From assembly GCA_903813345.2 (NCBI GenBank), contig CAIIXF020000001.1, positions 41,385,366 through 41,449,365 of the forward strand: a DNA stretch of 64,000 bases. Direction: 5' to 3'. Positions 36,187-49,547 of the stretch are shown here, piece by piece. The stretch comes from Owenia fusiformis. Lineage: Eukaryota > Annelida > Polychaeta > Sabellida > Oweniidae. A model generated the notes under the pieces. The model was not told the DNA's origin, made no database searches, and worked only from the letters and a program-made list of their open reading frames with translations. The position numbers were made by a program, and so were the translations under genes. Positions within the stretch are counted from its first letter, which is position 1, and each line of letters starts with the position of its first letter.

Positions 36187-36830
36187 CGGAATAGCCTGAC
36201 AACGGTAAAGTCAGATACCGTTGTCACAAATGGTGGACATAACTTAATCACTTGGTCCTCGTTTCATGGGACTTTATCGTTGCTAATTCTGTGCATGTGT
36301 TAAGCTCATGTGATGAATATGATGTATTATATGAAATCCAAATTTCTATCAAATGGGGTCGTGAATCGCCACAATATAGCATCTTCGATATCATCAATGG
36401 CAACCGAATCTGAGTTTGAAATAATTTACAAAGACAACGGCATATGGTAAGATGTGACAATGGACTATGGTGGATGTATTGTATTGGAACATAGGAAAGA
36501 GACAACAGTAAATAGACACTTTACAGTTGTCTTTACATATACCTTTGTCAAATATTACCATTGTCACCTCGATTTTACATCACATTTGACCCACACCTGC
36601 CGTTGTCATTTATACAGTATCTGTTGTCCTGTTACATATTCCGATCGGTAAAATTAAAGCCTTTATTTCAATGGTAGAACATATTAATCTATATGTATAT
36701 GATCAGTAGGAATTTAATCTAGGCGCTCTATTAAACATACAGTTCATGAAAAACTAATTGAAGCGACGGTTTTGTCCACCATTTGTGAGAACGGTATTTG
36801 ACTTTACCATTGTCAGGCTACTCCGATGTG
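36187..36830. mobile_element. Inverted-repeat element just downstream of the secreted-protein gene
   Basis: The left arm CCGGAATAGCCTGACAACGG extends to GTCACAAATGGTGGACA (about 36187-36240), and the right arm is its imperfect inverse (about 36775-36828). It starts about 90 bp after the stop codon, so it probably lies in or next to the 3' untranslated region. No clear target duplication. Confidence 0.65.
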
Positions 36831-36839
36831 ATGTAAAAG

Positions 36840-37175
36840 CTTTGGTGGAGGAAGTTGACTTTTTGGTGGCCATCTTGCATTCTGGCAGCCATCTTGGAAG
36901 TTTTAGATAAATCTTGTCATCATGACTCCAGGAAATTCACTTTACGGATTTACTTCAAATTTTTACACATGCTACATGGTAAGAAGTTCTAGAGCTGATT
37001 AACTTTTTGGTGGCCAACTTGCATTATGGTGGCCAACTTGCATTATGGTGGCCATCTTGGAAGTTTTTAGATAAATCTTGTCATCGTGATTCTAGGAAAA
37101 CCACTCAACGGATTTACTTTTTTTCAATTGTAAGAAGTTCTAGAACAGATTAACTTTTCAGTGGCCATCTTGCTT
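36840..37175. repeat. Direct repeats 'ttggtggcca-cttgcat'
   Basis: Several copies of GGTGGCCAACTTGCATTAT and a longer ~130-bp duplication (TTTTAGATAAATCTTGTCAT, 'ggatttact', 'taagaagttctagagctgatt'). Non-coding. Confidence 0.7.
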
Positions 37176-37435
37176 TCTGGGTCATCAAGCCCAAACTGCT
37201 ATGTTTTAGGTACGATATTGTTCACCCTGTGCCTTGTTGAAGTTGACAAACCATTGACATTAATTCAATCAGTCAAGATCATGTCATTTGTGATAGAGCC
37301 CTCCACATTGCCACATGTACATCATAAGTGTTCTTATAGAATATGAAACTAGCACTTGCCAAATATATTTGTACACCAAAAGTCACTTGGGGTCAAATAG
37401 GTCATTTTAGAGTTTGAACAATGGACGATAGAATA

Positions 37436-37658
37436 GACGTTTCCGATAAATCGTCCCATCTTTTGATCCATCGGGGAAACTATTACTTATTGGCTAGATT
37501 GATGATGTCATTGGTTGTAGGTAGCAAACTGCCCATTCAAAAATGGTATTAACTTTTTGCTAATTTTACAAAAGTACAACCTATGACATCATCAATCTAG
37601 CCAATATATTGTGGTTTCTCTGATGGATTAAAAGATGGTACGATTTATCGGAAACATC
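37436..37658. mobile_element. 223-bp MITE, TA-flanked
   Basis: Arms GACGTTTCCGATAAATCGT...(left) and the near inverse at right, with a second pairing block GGCTAGATTGATGATGTCAT and ATGACATCATCAATCTAGCC. TA at 37434-37435 and 37659-37660. Non-coding foldback. Confidence 0.75.
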
Positions 37659-37669
37659 TATTGTAAAAT

Positions 37670-39280
37670 GTGTAGCACACTGGGTGAAATTTCAAATGAT
37701 ATTTCAAAGCTAAAATTATTACATAGATTCCAAACATTAAGCTAAGTGCATAATTCATATCTGTATATCATATCCCCAAAATATCTATAATTCATAAGAA
37801 ACATTTGAAAAGGATGTTTATGTGCATATTTAGTTTATTTATAGGCTATACGTATAATATGGATAAATTATAATTGGTCCCTGAAGTTTGTGATATTCTA
37901 AGAATGCACTATGAAGTTTGTAATGTTCTTATGGCCTATATCCTACAAAGAGTACAATGCGTATTTAACAAGGCACAACAGCATAGCACATGCACAAATA
38001 TACTAGAGCAAGTAACGTAGCATCTTTTGAAATATCCATTTGAATGTAAAAGGTCTAAAAATGTACATCAGGTTGTTTTTGAGTGATTTCTATATATATT
38101 TCAAAATGAGTAAAAAATTTATGCTAGACTATGTTATACAAATACAATGCTACAAAATAACAAAAAGGGCAATGTGTACCTTATCTTCCATACAATTTTC
38201 CCACATTCAATTTCAAAAATAAAAATCCATAATTTATTTTTACTCTTCTATACTTTTAGATGATGATTTTCCACATCTCTGACTGATCAGCAGTTTTTAC
38301 ATATTATAATTTAAACTACTCGTATTAATTACTATGCTTCGGAAGCACGATAGCAAAATTTACAAACATTGATAAAAAATGAATGAAATGTACACATATA
38401 TTACAAACATTTACATTAATATATTCCCCTAGAACAAACATGAAGTATATTTCTGAGTTGTCTATGCATCTATGATATGGAATTCTTTAGAATGCCTTAC
38501 AGAGTTTGAATGTTAACATAAAAGAGACAGATATATCTGTTAGGATAAACCCAATACCGAAACTTCCCACTTTTTACAACAAGGTAATAATTGATATATT
38601 TCAGCAGAATCCAGTCATTCTCATTCAGGTAAATGCTGAACTTACTAATTCTGAATTCATTGCAAGTCATTGAACAGGAAAATACTTCATTAAGTTAAAG
38701 CATTTTATAGTGAGACATTTTGCACATGTACATGCTTTTGTTGAATATCTATCTAATTCATTGCAGTGAAATGGTTATGTATCGGTCTATATTTCCCTTT
38801 AATTAGTTAAGCTCATTTCATTTACTTTTGTTAGTTAAATTTTTTAGACTATGTTAATATCTTTATAGACAATTATTATATCGGATGTGATGTCATTAAC
38901 TTGTAGAAATTGTAATAAAAAGTTTCAATAATTTTGAATGAAAACAATGCTTCCAAAAATCAATGACATCATGAATCAAAGAGAATAAATGTACTCCCAC
39001 TAGCCAGTTTCTTTGGAGTAGCAAATGAGGCAAGACTGATTTTCATTCCTCATGTACACATCGTACCATTTCTATGGCAACCAAGGAAGCCAATGGGGGG
39101 ATTGATTTCACACTTCTGTGCCACTTACAGGTTATTAATAATAGACATGGAAAATCGAAGCCAAAAGGGGTATAAACCTAATGTTGGACTTTATTTCAAC
39201 AGTTTTATCTAAATTTTGGAATGTATATTTCCCAGAAAAATCTTTCCTTGAGCCTTGCTATGCTGCTAGCTTTTAACATA
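37670..39280. other. AT-rich DNA between two genes; no gene seen
   Basis: It includes the likely 3' end of RAB32 (AATAAA on the minus strand at 39190-39195). No other exon or repeat was recognised. Confidence 0.35.
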
Positions 39281-39283
39281 TAT

Positions 39284-39400
39284 ATTGTACACTCCTGGCG
39301 TTCAATGTGTTTTCTATGTTGTACACTCCTGGCATTCAATGTGTTTTCTATATTATACACTCCTGGCGTTCAATGTGTTGTCTATGTTTAATACACTCCT
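39284..39400. repeat. Minisatellite in RAB32 3' untranslated region, ~35-bp unit
   Basis: Three and a half copies of TACACTCCTGGCGTTCAATG plus TGTTTTCTATGT. It lies about 40 bp downstream of the RAB32 stop codon on the minus strand. Confidence 0.85.
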
Positions 39401-39441
39401 GGTTCTAACTATTGTATAGTTTATGTAATCTCTTCCGTGTG

Positions 39442-42400
39442 TTAGCAGCATCTACTTTTAGCCACTTCACCCCGAGGTGTTGCCCCGTCCCCTAAAGTAA
39501 CTCTCTCCTGATCCTGATCAGTGTCACCAAAATTCATAGCTTTATCATTCTGTAAAATCTGTAAAATAAACACACATGTTCAATGACACAAAAAGAAACC
39601 ATAAATAGTGTATGTTATGTCATCTTTAAAGATGTATTCAATAATATACAAAACAATACATCAAATATAAATTAAATAATAAAGCATCTTGAATTATGTA
39701 TTATTGCAACTTAAAACAAGGCAAAATTCAATTCATTTTTGTTTATTATTGACTAAGTTTTTTAGAGCTTCATGTTTGTGCCATTAACTGACTGATTAAA
39801 AATATTCAAGTGAAGCCCATTAACTCCTGAAAACCCCATAAACTCCTGAAAACCCCGCAAACTCCTAAAAACCCCATAAACTCCTGAAAACCTACTTGAG
39901 TAACTAAACATCTAGCAGCTTCATCTATGTTGATATTTTCCTTAGCTGAGGTTTCGAACCATGAGATAAATCCCTTTTCTTTACAATAGTCTTCCATCTG
40001 TGAGGCATTGTTAACCAGACCCTCTTTAGCTTGGTCACACTAAAACAAACAAGGCATTTCAAAATTATAAAACAAGGCATTAACATGACAAAATGTCACC
40101 ACCTATTTTGAAAAAAAAAATTAGTCAATTTGAAGCAAGTTGAAAAAAGACCTTTTTGACCTTTTTTGACCTTGAGAAGGTCATTGAAGGTCAAATGTCA
40201 AATCTAAAGTCATATTTGAATTTCTGAGAACATGTAGATGATTTTGAAAAAATATTTAGTCAATTTGAAGCAAGATGAAAAAATACCTTTTTGACCTTTT
40301 TTGACATTGAGAAGGTCATTGAAGGTCAAATGTCAAATCTAAAGTCAGATTTGAATTTCTGAGAATTTTGAAAAAAAAATTTAGTCAATTTGAAGCAAGC
40401 TGAAAAAAGACCTTTTTGACCTTTTTTGACTTTGAGAAGGTCAAATGTCAAATCTTAAGTCAAATCTAAAGTCAGATTTGAATTTCTGAGAACAAGTAGA
40501 TGATTTTGAAAAATTTTTTTAGTCAATTTGAAGCAAGTTGAAAACAGACCTTTTTGACCTTTGGTCAAATGTCAAATCTTAAGTCAAATCTTAAGTCAGA
40601 TTTGAATTTCCGAGAACACATAGATGATTTTGAAAAAAAAATTTAGTCAATTTGAAGCAAGTTGAAAACAGACCTTTTTGACCTTTTTTGACCTTGAGAA
40701 GGTCATTGAAGGTCAAATATCAAATCTAAAGTCAGATTTGAATTTCTGAGAACATGTAGATGATTTTGAAAAAAAAAATTAGTCAATTTGAAGCAAGTTG
40801 AAAAAAGACCTTTTTGACCTTTTTTGACTTTGAGAAGGTCAAATGTCAAATCTTAAGTCAAATCTAAAGTCAGATTTGAATTTCTGAGAACACGTAGATG
40901 ATTTTGAAAAAATTTTTTAGTCAATTTGAAGCAAGTTGAAAACAGACCTTTTTGACCTTTTTTGACCTTGAGAAGGTCATTGAAGGTCAAATGTCAAATC
41001 TTAAGTCAAATCTTAAGTCAGATTTGAATTTCTGAGAACACGGAGATGATTTTGAAAAAAAAATTTAGTCAATTAGAAGCAAGTTGAAAACAGACCTTTT
41101 TGACCTTTTTTGACCTTGAGAAGGTCATTGAAGGTCAAATGTCAAATCTAAAGTCAGATTTGAATTTCTGAGAACATGTAGATGATTTTGAAAAAAAAAA
41201 TTAGTCAATTTGAAGCAAGTTGAAAAAAGACATTTTTGACCTTTTTTGACTTTGAGAAGGTCATTGAAGGTCAAATGTCAAATCTTAAGTCAAATCTAAA
41301 GTCAGATTTGAATTTCTGAGAACACGTAGATGATTTTGAAAAGATTTTTTAGTCAATTTGAAGCAAGTTGAAAACAGACCTTTTTGACCTTTTTTGACCT
41401 TGAGAAGGTCATTGAAGGTCAAATGTCAAATCTTAAGTCAGATTTGAATTTCTGAGAACACGTAGATGATTTTGAAAAAAAAATTTAGTCAATTTGAAGC
41501 AAGTTGAAAACAGACCTTTTTGACCTTTTTTGACCTTGAGAAGGTCATTGAAGGTCAAATGTCAAATCTACAGTCAGATTCGAAGGTCAAATGTCAAATC
41601 TAAAGTCAGATTTGAATTTCTGAGAACATGTAGATGATTTTGAAAAAAAATTTAGTCAATGTGAAGCAAGTTGAAAAAAGACCTTTTTGACCTTGAGAAG
41701 GTCATTGAAGGTCAAATGTCAAATCTAAAGTCAGATTTGAACTTCTGAGAACATGTAGATGATTTAGAAAAAAATTGAAGTCAGTCTAAACAGTATTTGT
41801 TAAGTTATAGGAAGTTGTAAGAAATTGTTACAGACGCCAACCGCCGGACGCCAACCACCGGACGCCAACCACCAACCGCCGGACGCCGTCGCAAAAAAAC
41901 GGAGACCATAACAAAATTGAAAATCTAATTTAGTGTTACCATTATAAAGAAACAGACAGGTTTTTTTCATGTATGCCTGTATGGACATTGAACAATAAAG
42001 CATGACAAAACATGACATAACAACATGTCACCACTTGTTAAAATGGTTACAAAAGTGTGACAGTTGTTACAGATCCCAAAAGCCAACCAACGACACTTCT
42101 TGATGGGGAAAAATATATTTCTGTCAAAATAGATCAAATAAGCCCCACATGTAGTATCAATTTCCAAAAAATTACATCTAAAAATTAAGCGCTGTATGTA
42201 GTTGATGAACATGTGATCAATATTTTATTTACTTTAGCATTAGCCTACCTTATTAGCTAACAAAACACAAGGAATCTGACTGCCATCTGGTAGCTGAACC
42301 TTACTGTCCAAGTCATTTTTCCACTTTTGTACAGCTTCAAATGTAGATGCCCTGGTGACGTCAAATACTATAAAACATCCCACTGCCTCTTTGTAGTATA

Positions 42401-45400
42401 CTCTAGTCATATTTCCAAACCTCTCCTGGCCTGAAAATACACATTTCATCAAAATTCAGAGAAAACATAGGCCAATATATACCAAAAATTTGGATTTGTA
42501 GTCTGAAGTTTAGGAAGAAGACAAAAGAAAGATCCACCTAGAGAAAGATATTCCAAAATAAGGGGTTGCACTTTCACATCACCTTTTTATTGAGAAGTTC
42601 CAGATGACATTACTGAGCTTTTCTGATTTCTCTTTCGGATATTTATTTTGTTGGTTTCAAGGATGTTTTTTAATGACCTATAACCTAGCTCACCACCATT
42701 GTTAAGTAATCAAAGATCAGTGAGATACAAGGGATGATCAATAAATTTTACAAGTGAAACTCTTGTGCCATTTAAGATTTCTTTCTTTAAAAAACAACAG
42801 AAAAGATGTTTTAAGGTGACCAAGTACTAAGATATTTATTCTGAAGGTGTCTCAAGTATTTCATATATATTATAAACGATCTCTAGCTTATCAACCCTGT
42901 TGAACTATCAATGATAACTAGTGAAGCACTAGTCAAATACACTAATATATAAGTTCTTCAAACATTGTTCAGTTGGCTATCTTCATTATGTCAATAGTGC
43001 TATCTACATTCTTTTCTTATTCATGGAATTTATTTCACTAAATATGTTCATGTATAATAAAAAACAATCACTTGTATGGCTTGGCCATTTCATTACAAAT
43101 TGAACAATGTCAATGTCAGTTGTCTTATAGTGGTTAAGCAACTGGTAGGACAATTTCAAAGAAAAATATGATAGCAGCAATCATAAAGTCGCCATTAAGA
43201 TAGCTCAGTAGTATCACTGGTTGTCAAAAGTTATTTAACAGTCAATGTCCAATGACCTTATTCGATTGAGTAACTCAAAATGTAACCTTATGAAACAGGG
43301 TTATAATACTGGTCATAAACAATAAGCAGAAAACTAAGTACAAACTGATTATACGTTATATCAGGGGTTTCTCAAATAAACAAATATCACTAAATTTTAA
43401 TCTATTAACAGACTGTCAACAGGAGTGAAGCACCACAAAGACAAATACTTAGGCAAATACATGAAAACTTACAAGACAACACAAGAAGAACAGCAACTCC
43501 TCTAAGTAGCAAATCCTACTATAAAACATATTTCACAAATCAATCTTGCAAAACCAATATTATCAATTCACATATAGCAATAACGCATTTGTTGTATGGT
43601 TGTCAAGGTGATAATTGCACTCACATATTGAAATTGATGCTTTGCCAACTTGACCCTTAGAAAAAAAGTTTCATTGAAAATATGTTCTTTTTATGATTTT
43701 GTATATTTTAGGTGATTTTGTACAAAATATGTGTGAAAAGAATTGAAGCCCAAGCATTGTGGCTGCTTCGTTCAACTCAGTTGTTTCCTAAATTTTGCAT
43801 TTCCGCTGTGCGGTCATTCAAAGATTTGGAAACAACATCTTCAATAGAATGGTTCAGCACCCAATGCACTGAGTCCGAGTCCAGGGCTTTAAATTCTGAA
43901 ATAACTCATCATTTAGAACATTTTATGACAGATTTCATGACATTGGCAGTAGTGTTTCTCCTTTTGGCAAAATCTACACTCTACACCCTACACCCATTTC
44001 TTCTTAAGTAGGGTCCCATGCTAATAAGTTATCAGCCTATAAAAGGAACAAATCACTCAATCAGCATTTGAGATATCAAAGATAACATTTTCATGAATAA
44101 AGGTAGCTATTTTGAGTTGAGCGGCCATATTAAAGAAATCCTATCTCAAGCAGAGGTCCTGTGCCCATAAGGCATAAACCCTACTAGAACCTAATTCTTC
44201 AACTGGTATTTGAGTTATATAATAGCCTGGATAAACAAAAGAATGAATGGATGGACAGAGGGACAGGAAAACGAATGGTTTTTCTTCATCTCTTCTAAAC
44301 TTTGTTTGGTGGGATGGTAACAATCTTCTAGGTTCTATGCACTCAGTTGAGTTCATATGTGTTATACATGCTTAAAACATATGTAGACTACTTTCAGGGG
44401 CAGATCTGGGAACCAACAAGGGGGGGCCAAATTTCAGGTCAGAGAAAAAACAAAAAGTGGGCCCAAATTTTGAGGCCCATTTTCTTTAAAATTTGGCCTT
44501 AAAGTAAAAATAAGTTAAAGGGCCAGTAATGACCAAAAAGGCCCCCTTTTTTCGCCCAGCTCCCCCCCCAGATCCGCCAGTGACTTTATAAAGCATAGCC
44601 ATAAACTCTCTTTTCTGTTTTTTAATATTGCAGTTTGATTACTTTATGGAACAAGACCAAACGACCTTGACATATTCTTAACCCTACCTATTATCTGATT
44701 TAATAATCAACACAACTATACATACCATTGGGCAAAAAAATAACTAATTTTTGATCAATAAAATTAGGTTATAAAACCAGAAGTGTGTTCCCTGACATCA
44801 GCGCATAACTGACTTCATTTATTTTCAAATTCTGCTTTGGATTTGATTTTTAATGCTTCTAAATAATCTTCAAATGGTTACTATTAGAAACTTCCCTGCC
44901 TCATGGTAAAATTGTATCAAAATTGGACATCTTATCTTTATGTGATATCTCTAACACACTGAATATCATCTTTCAGAATACATACACAATCTGAGAGGTT
45001 TCATATACGGTATGTTATAGTTTGCACATACTATGTTAGTAAAACAATACTTGAACACAGGGGCGTAGGAAGGTGTAAATTCAACACTACGCCAAAAATA
45101 TGAAACAATTGTGTCAATATTCTATATCAAAACGCCTATTTTATGCTCGTAAAATGTCATTTTATGAAAACAGAGATTTTAAGCTTGCAATGTTTTTCAC
45201 AACCTAAATGTGAACGGAAATACTAAAGCGATGCATTTGTATGGGCGATTGGTCATACGTATAGGTTGGCGTTTCGATTTTATATGCAAGCTTTAAATCC
45301 CTGATACCTTTTTAATGTGCTTTAAAATGTTCGAATGATTTTCATCATTTAAAATCACCTTGGAAAGCCTATCTTTTAAATCTCGACACAAATCATTCTC

Positions 45401-48400
45401 ACTTTGCTAATGCACCCTATGCAGACAGAGCCTGTGGGAAATATTGGGTGCGGAGCAAATAAGCGGAGGGTGCGGAGCTAACGGTCATTTTTGAATTTAA
45501 ATTTGGGATATTTCTGAAACTAAGCCGTTTTGGGACTTCAAATATACCAAGATATGTGTATTTGACACCAAATATCAATACAATTGTGAAAATAGTAGCG
45601 CAATTCATTCTATAGCGACGCAGTGTGCCTTAAACCTTTCCCAGACCTATATATTTTGAAATTATCCTTTTAATACTGAGTCCCCAGCATTCATAAAAAA
45701 TGGTGTTCAAGGTGCACTATCTATACAAATTATTTTTGCATCTTGGAAGCCAGGCAGTATCTGTGTGATTTTATAAAAATTCGGAAATGTTTTTCAGATA
45801 TGAGCCCCCTCTAAATATTGGGTGCGGAGGAGCTCCATAAACGTACTATAAAGAACATAGGAAAATTTTTATTCTCACTTTTCAACACTACGCACTGGCG
45901 TTTTGGCGTACATTGTTCCTACGCCACTGGTACATGCATATTTGTGAATGCATTGTTTATAAAAATGACATTGAACAGAGTACACAAGTTGAACAAATGC
46001 TTATACAGCTTGCACAAACTTTTTCCGTTCACAAACAATGATGTGAAGATCACATACCTAGATGTAACTTAATTTGTTTCTAGAGATGTTCAAGATTTTA
46101 TTTGTGATTTTTTGTGACTTTTGACTTTCTATGGAGGGCGCTGTATTGTAGAACCAGGATGCAAATGTCACATGACTTCAAATCTCGCACCCTGTGTGAA
46201 GTGCAAGTTGTTTGTCACAGCATTTGCGAGCAGGAACCATCCTATGCAAGTTTTAACTCAATGCGTGTGTAAAATTGACATGTTCGTTCGAAATTTACTT
46301 TGATCTGTGTGTAATTCTTTCAATATAATTCTATGGTACTTATAACACAATCCGTGTGACATTGCTTTGGATTTTTGCAAAGTGATTCGAATCAAGTGTA
46401 CCTCTTTGTGTGACACTTGATAGAACCAGTTCGTGCGTGAATGAAAATGAGTTATGTAAAAAAAACAGAACAATGGCAACGCCAAAGTGTAGCGAATCCC
46501 ATCGAACAGAAATGGCTGGCATTTTTACAAACAAAATATATAGCAAATATCAAATAACACATATAAGAAAGGCCACCATTTTCAAAATGGTTGCTCACTA
46601 GCCAAGTTGTCATCAGAAGACAGTATTCTTTATAGTATTCACATACCAAATATGAACAAAATCGCTCCACTACTTTTCGAGTGATAGTAAAATACTTTAA
46701 AATGGTGGAAATTTTTCAAAATGGCCACCTTCTACCACAAGTGTCATTAGACAGTGTACCATGCTTATAGTATTCACATACCAAATATGAACAAAATCGC
46801 TCCACCACTTTTCGAGTTATAGCAAAATATGTTAAAATGGCAGCCATTTTTCAAAATGGCCACCTTCTACCAAAAGTGTCATTAGACAGTGTGCCATGCT
46901 TATGTCATTCACATACCAAATATGAACAAAATCGCTCCACTACTTTTCGAGTTATAGTAAAATACGTTAAAATGGTGGCCATTTTTCAAAATGGGCGCCT
47001 TCTACCAAAAGTGTCATTAGACAGTGTGCCATGCTTATAGTATTCACAAACCAAATATGAACAAAATCGCTCCACTACTTTTTGAGTTATAGTAAAATAT
47101 GTTAAAATGGCGGCTATTTTTCAAAATGGCCGCCTCCTACCAAAAGTGTCATTAGACAGTGAGCCATGCTTATAGTATTCACATACCAAATATGAACAAA
47201 ATCGCTCCACTACTTCTTGAGTTACAGCAAAAATCGTAAAATAACGAGTAAAGGCCGCTATTTTTCAAGATGGCTGCCATGTGCTCCTTTAATATCTATA
47301 TTTCTAGCTTTATCAATGTCCTATATAATTTTTTTGCATTTAAAACATATTGCTATTACAGTTTTATATATTGCACCTCAATTACTGTAAAATCGCCACT
47401 AAAATGGCCGCCTTTTTTAAATGAGCGACCATTTTGAAAATGGGCTTTCGAGCAGAACTTCTACCCCCATAGGGTATATGTGTACAAAATATGAACAAAA
47501 TCGGGCCAACGGTATTTGAGTTATTGCCCGGACGGGCGGACAGAAGGACGGACATACGTACAGACGGATGGAGGCGTTCCCTATATCCCTCCGAACTTCG
47601 TTCGATGGGATAATAAACTGTTGGTATAACATGGATTGAAAATCGCAAACGATGATGCGAGTTTCGCATATGATGATGATGCGTATTTCACATATTTTGA
47701 TGTGAGTTTTCGAATCATATAGTTTGAGTGTCAAATCATATGGTTCAACTTTTCACATGGATTGTGTATTGTCCAATTTTGATACAAAATAATTTCCATA
47801 CATAAAATACCCTTTGCATTCGTTCGACTTTACTTCTTAAAAGAGAGCTTCGCCTTCACTCTTTCAATTTGCAATAAATCCCTGATCTCACCGAGCCAAT
47901 CAGAGTTTGTCGTCAAAAAACGGAAGACTTTCTACATGGTCATTTCCTCTGACATCCCTGCATAGTCAATGAGCATGTATTTAGCACATGTTCCTTCAAC
48001 TTTGCTGATTGGTTGAAAAAGGGTCAGCGGAGTAGATTTGAAATTATTTATTACCCAGGAAGTCACATGTACCAATCTTTGGGGTGGGGCTGCTAAACTG
48101 TAATATAGTCTATAATAGGCAGAAGGTAGTTTATAATTAGACTCTGCACGCAGGGTATATATAAAATATTTTTGTAAAGAAATAATTTGAAATAAATCAA
48201 AGAAATATAATTATTTACAAAAATAGTACAAATCATTTGATTTGAATCTTTTCTTTGATAATTGTGTTTTTTTCACACAAGATCCTTATAACTTGGGATT
48301 GAGAAATTGAGGTCATCATGACACAGTCACATTGAAGTTCCAACAATGTAGTGTCAGACATCATTTGTTGGAGCAACATAATATTAAAAGTATAGAACTT

Positions 48401-49504
48401 GCCAATTAAAACATGTTTGGCATTTATAAACTAAACAAGATTATTTGAATGATCATTTTGTATATACCATTACCCCTCATCTTCACAGCTTGATTTATGG
48501 CAATAATAATGATGTTGAAACTTTTTAGTAAAATCTAAATGCATTTAGCGATTTATTCATCAACTTTCTCTTGAAAAAATGAATCTTTTTTTGAATGAAA
48601 AAAAAATGAATGGTTAAAAGTATGAATGTCTTTCAGATCGCATTCCTTACTCAGAGATAGTTATTGTTTGTTTCTTTTAATTCAAAGTGATAACACAAAT
48701 TTTGCATTATCATTGACATGTGTTTGAATAAGCTATTTATGTATTCATTAACCTTATTGTGTTTTACTTTCATATTTGTCAAGGGAAAATCATCATATCA
48801 ATAGATTTTCATGTTCTCATTCAAAAAATAGATTACTATCTAACATGATTTTTGCTTCTTGTCTAGCAATGCCCATGTATCTACACGTGATTTATTCTGC
48901 AAATTTTTGGCAAAGCAGCTGGGTACGACCATCAATATTACCTGCTATATACCCAATTAGGTTTAGTTACTTGCCATTATGATCTCAAAATTAACCACCT
49001 TATCCCAAATTATGAACATTACTTGCTATAATTACCTGCTATATATCCAATTAGGTTAAAGTTACTAGATATTATCTCAAAATTAACCACCTTATCCCAA
49101 ATTATGAATATTACATGCTATAATTACCTGCTATATCCCATAACTGCAATCGTATTAGAGTATCAGCATCCCAGTTTATAACCTTAAGTGCAAAATCTAC
49201 ACCAATCTGTAGAGTGTGGTTAAGTAATATAACCAAAATTAACAATGCTATGAAAGTAAGACTGGCAATAGACAGGCCATTTATCAGAAATATCACAAGA
49301 TACATATTAAGAATTGAATTGATTTATGATATTATAATACATGTAGTTACAAGCCCGGTCGTAGCCAGGGGATGGGGTCAAAAATTCTTTCAAAATCAAA
49401 CAGTTTTTTACCATTCTGATTTTGGGCCAAAGTTGTCAATGTGAACCCTCATGGCCAAGGCCTCCAATCATTCGCTTTACCAGATAAAACTGCTCCAAAG
49501 AGCG

Positions 49505-49547
<43 letters not shown>

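Noticed and set aside
43712-44011. 99-codon plus-strand frame in a RAB32 intron
   Set aside because: No domain, no conserved motif and no supporting splice sites.
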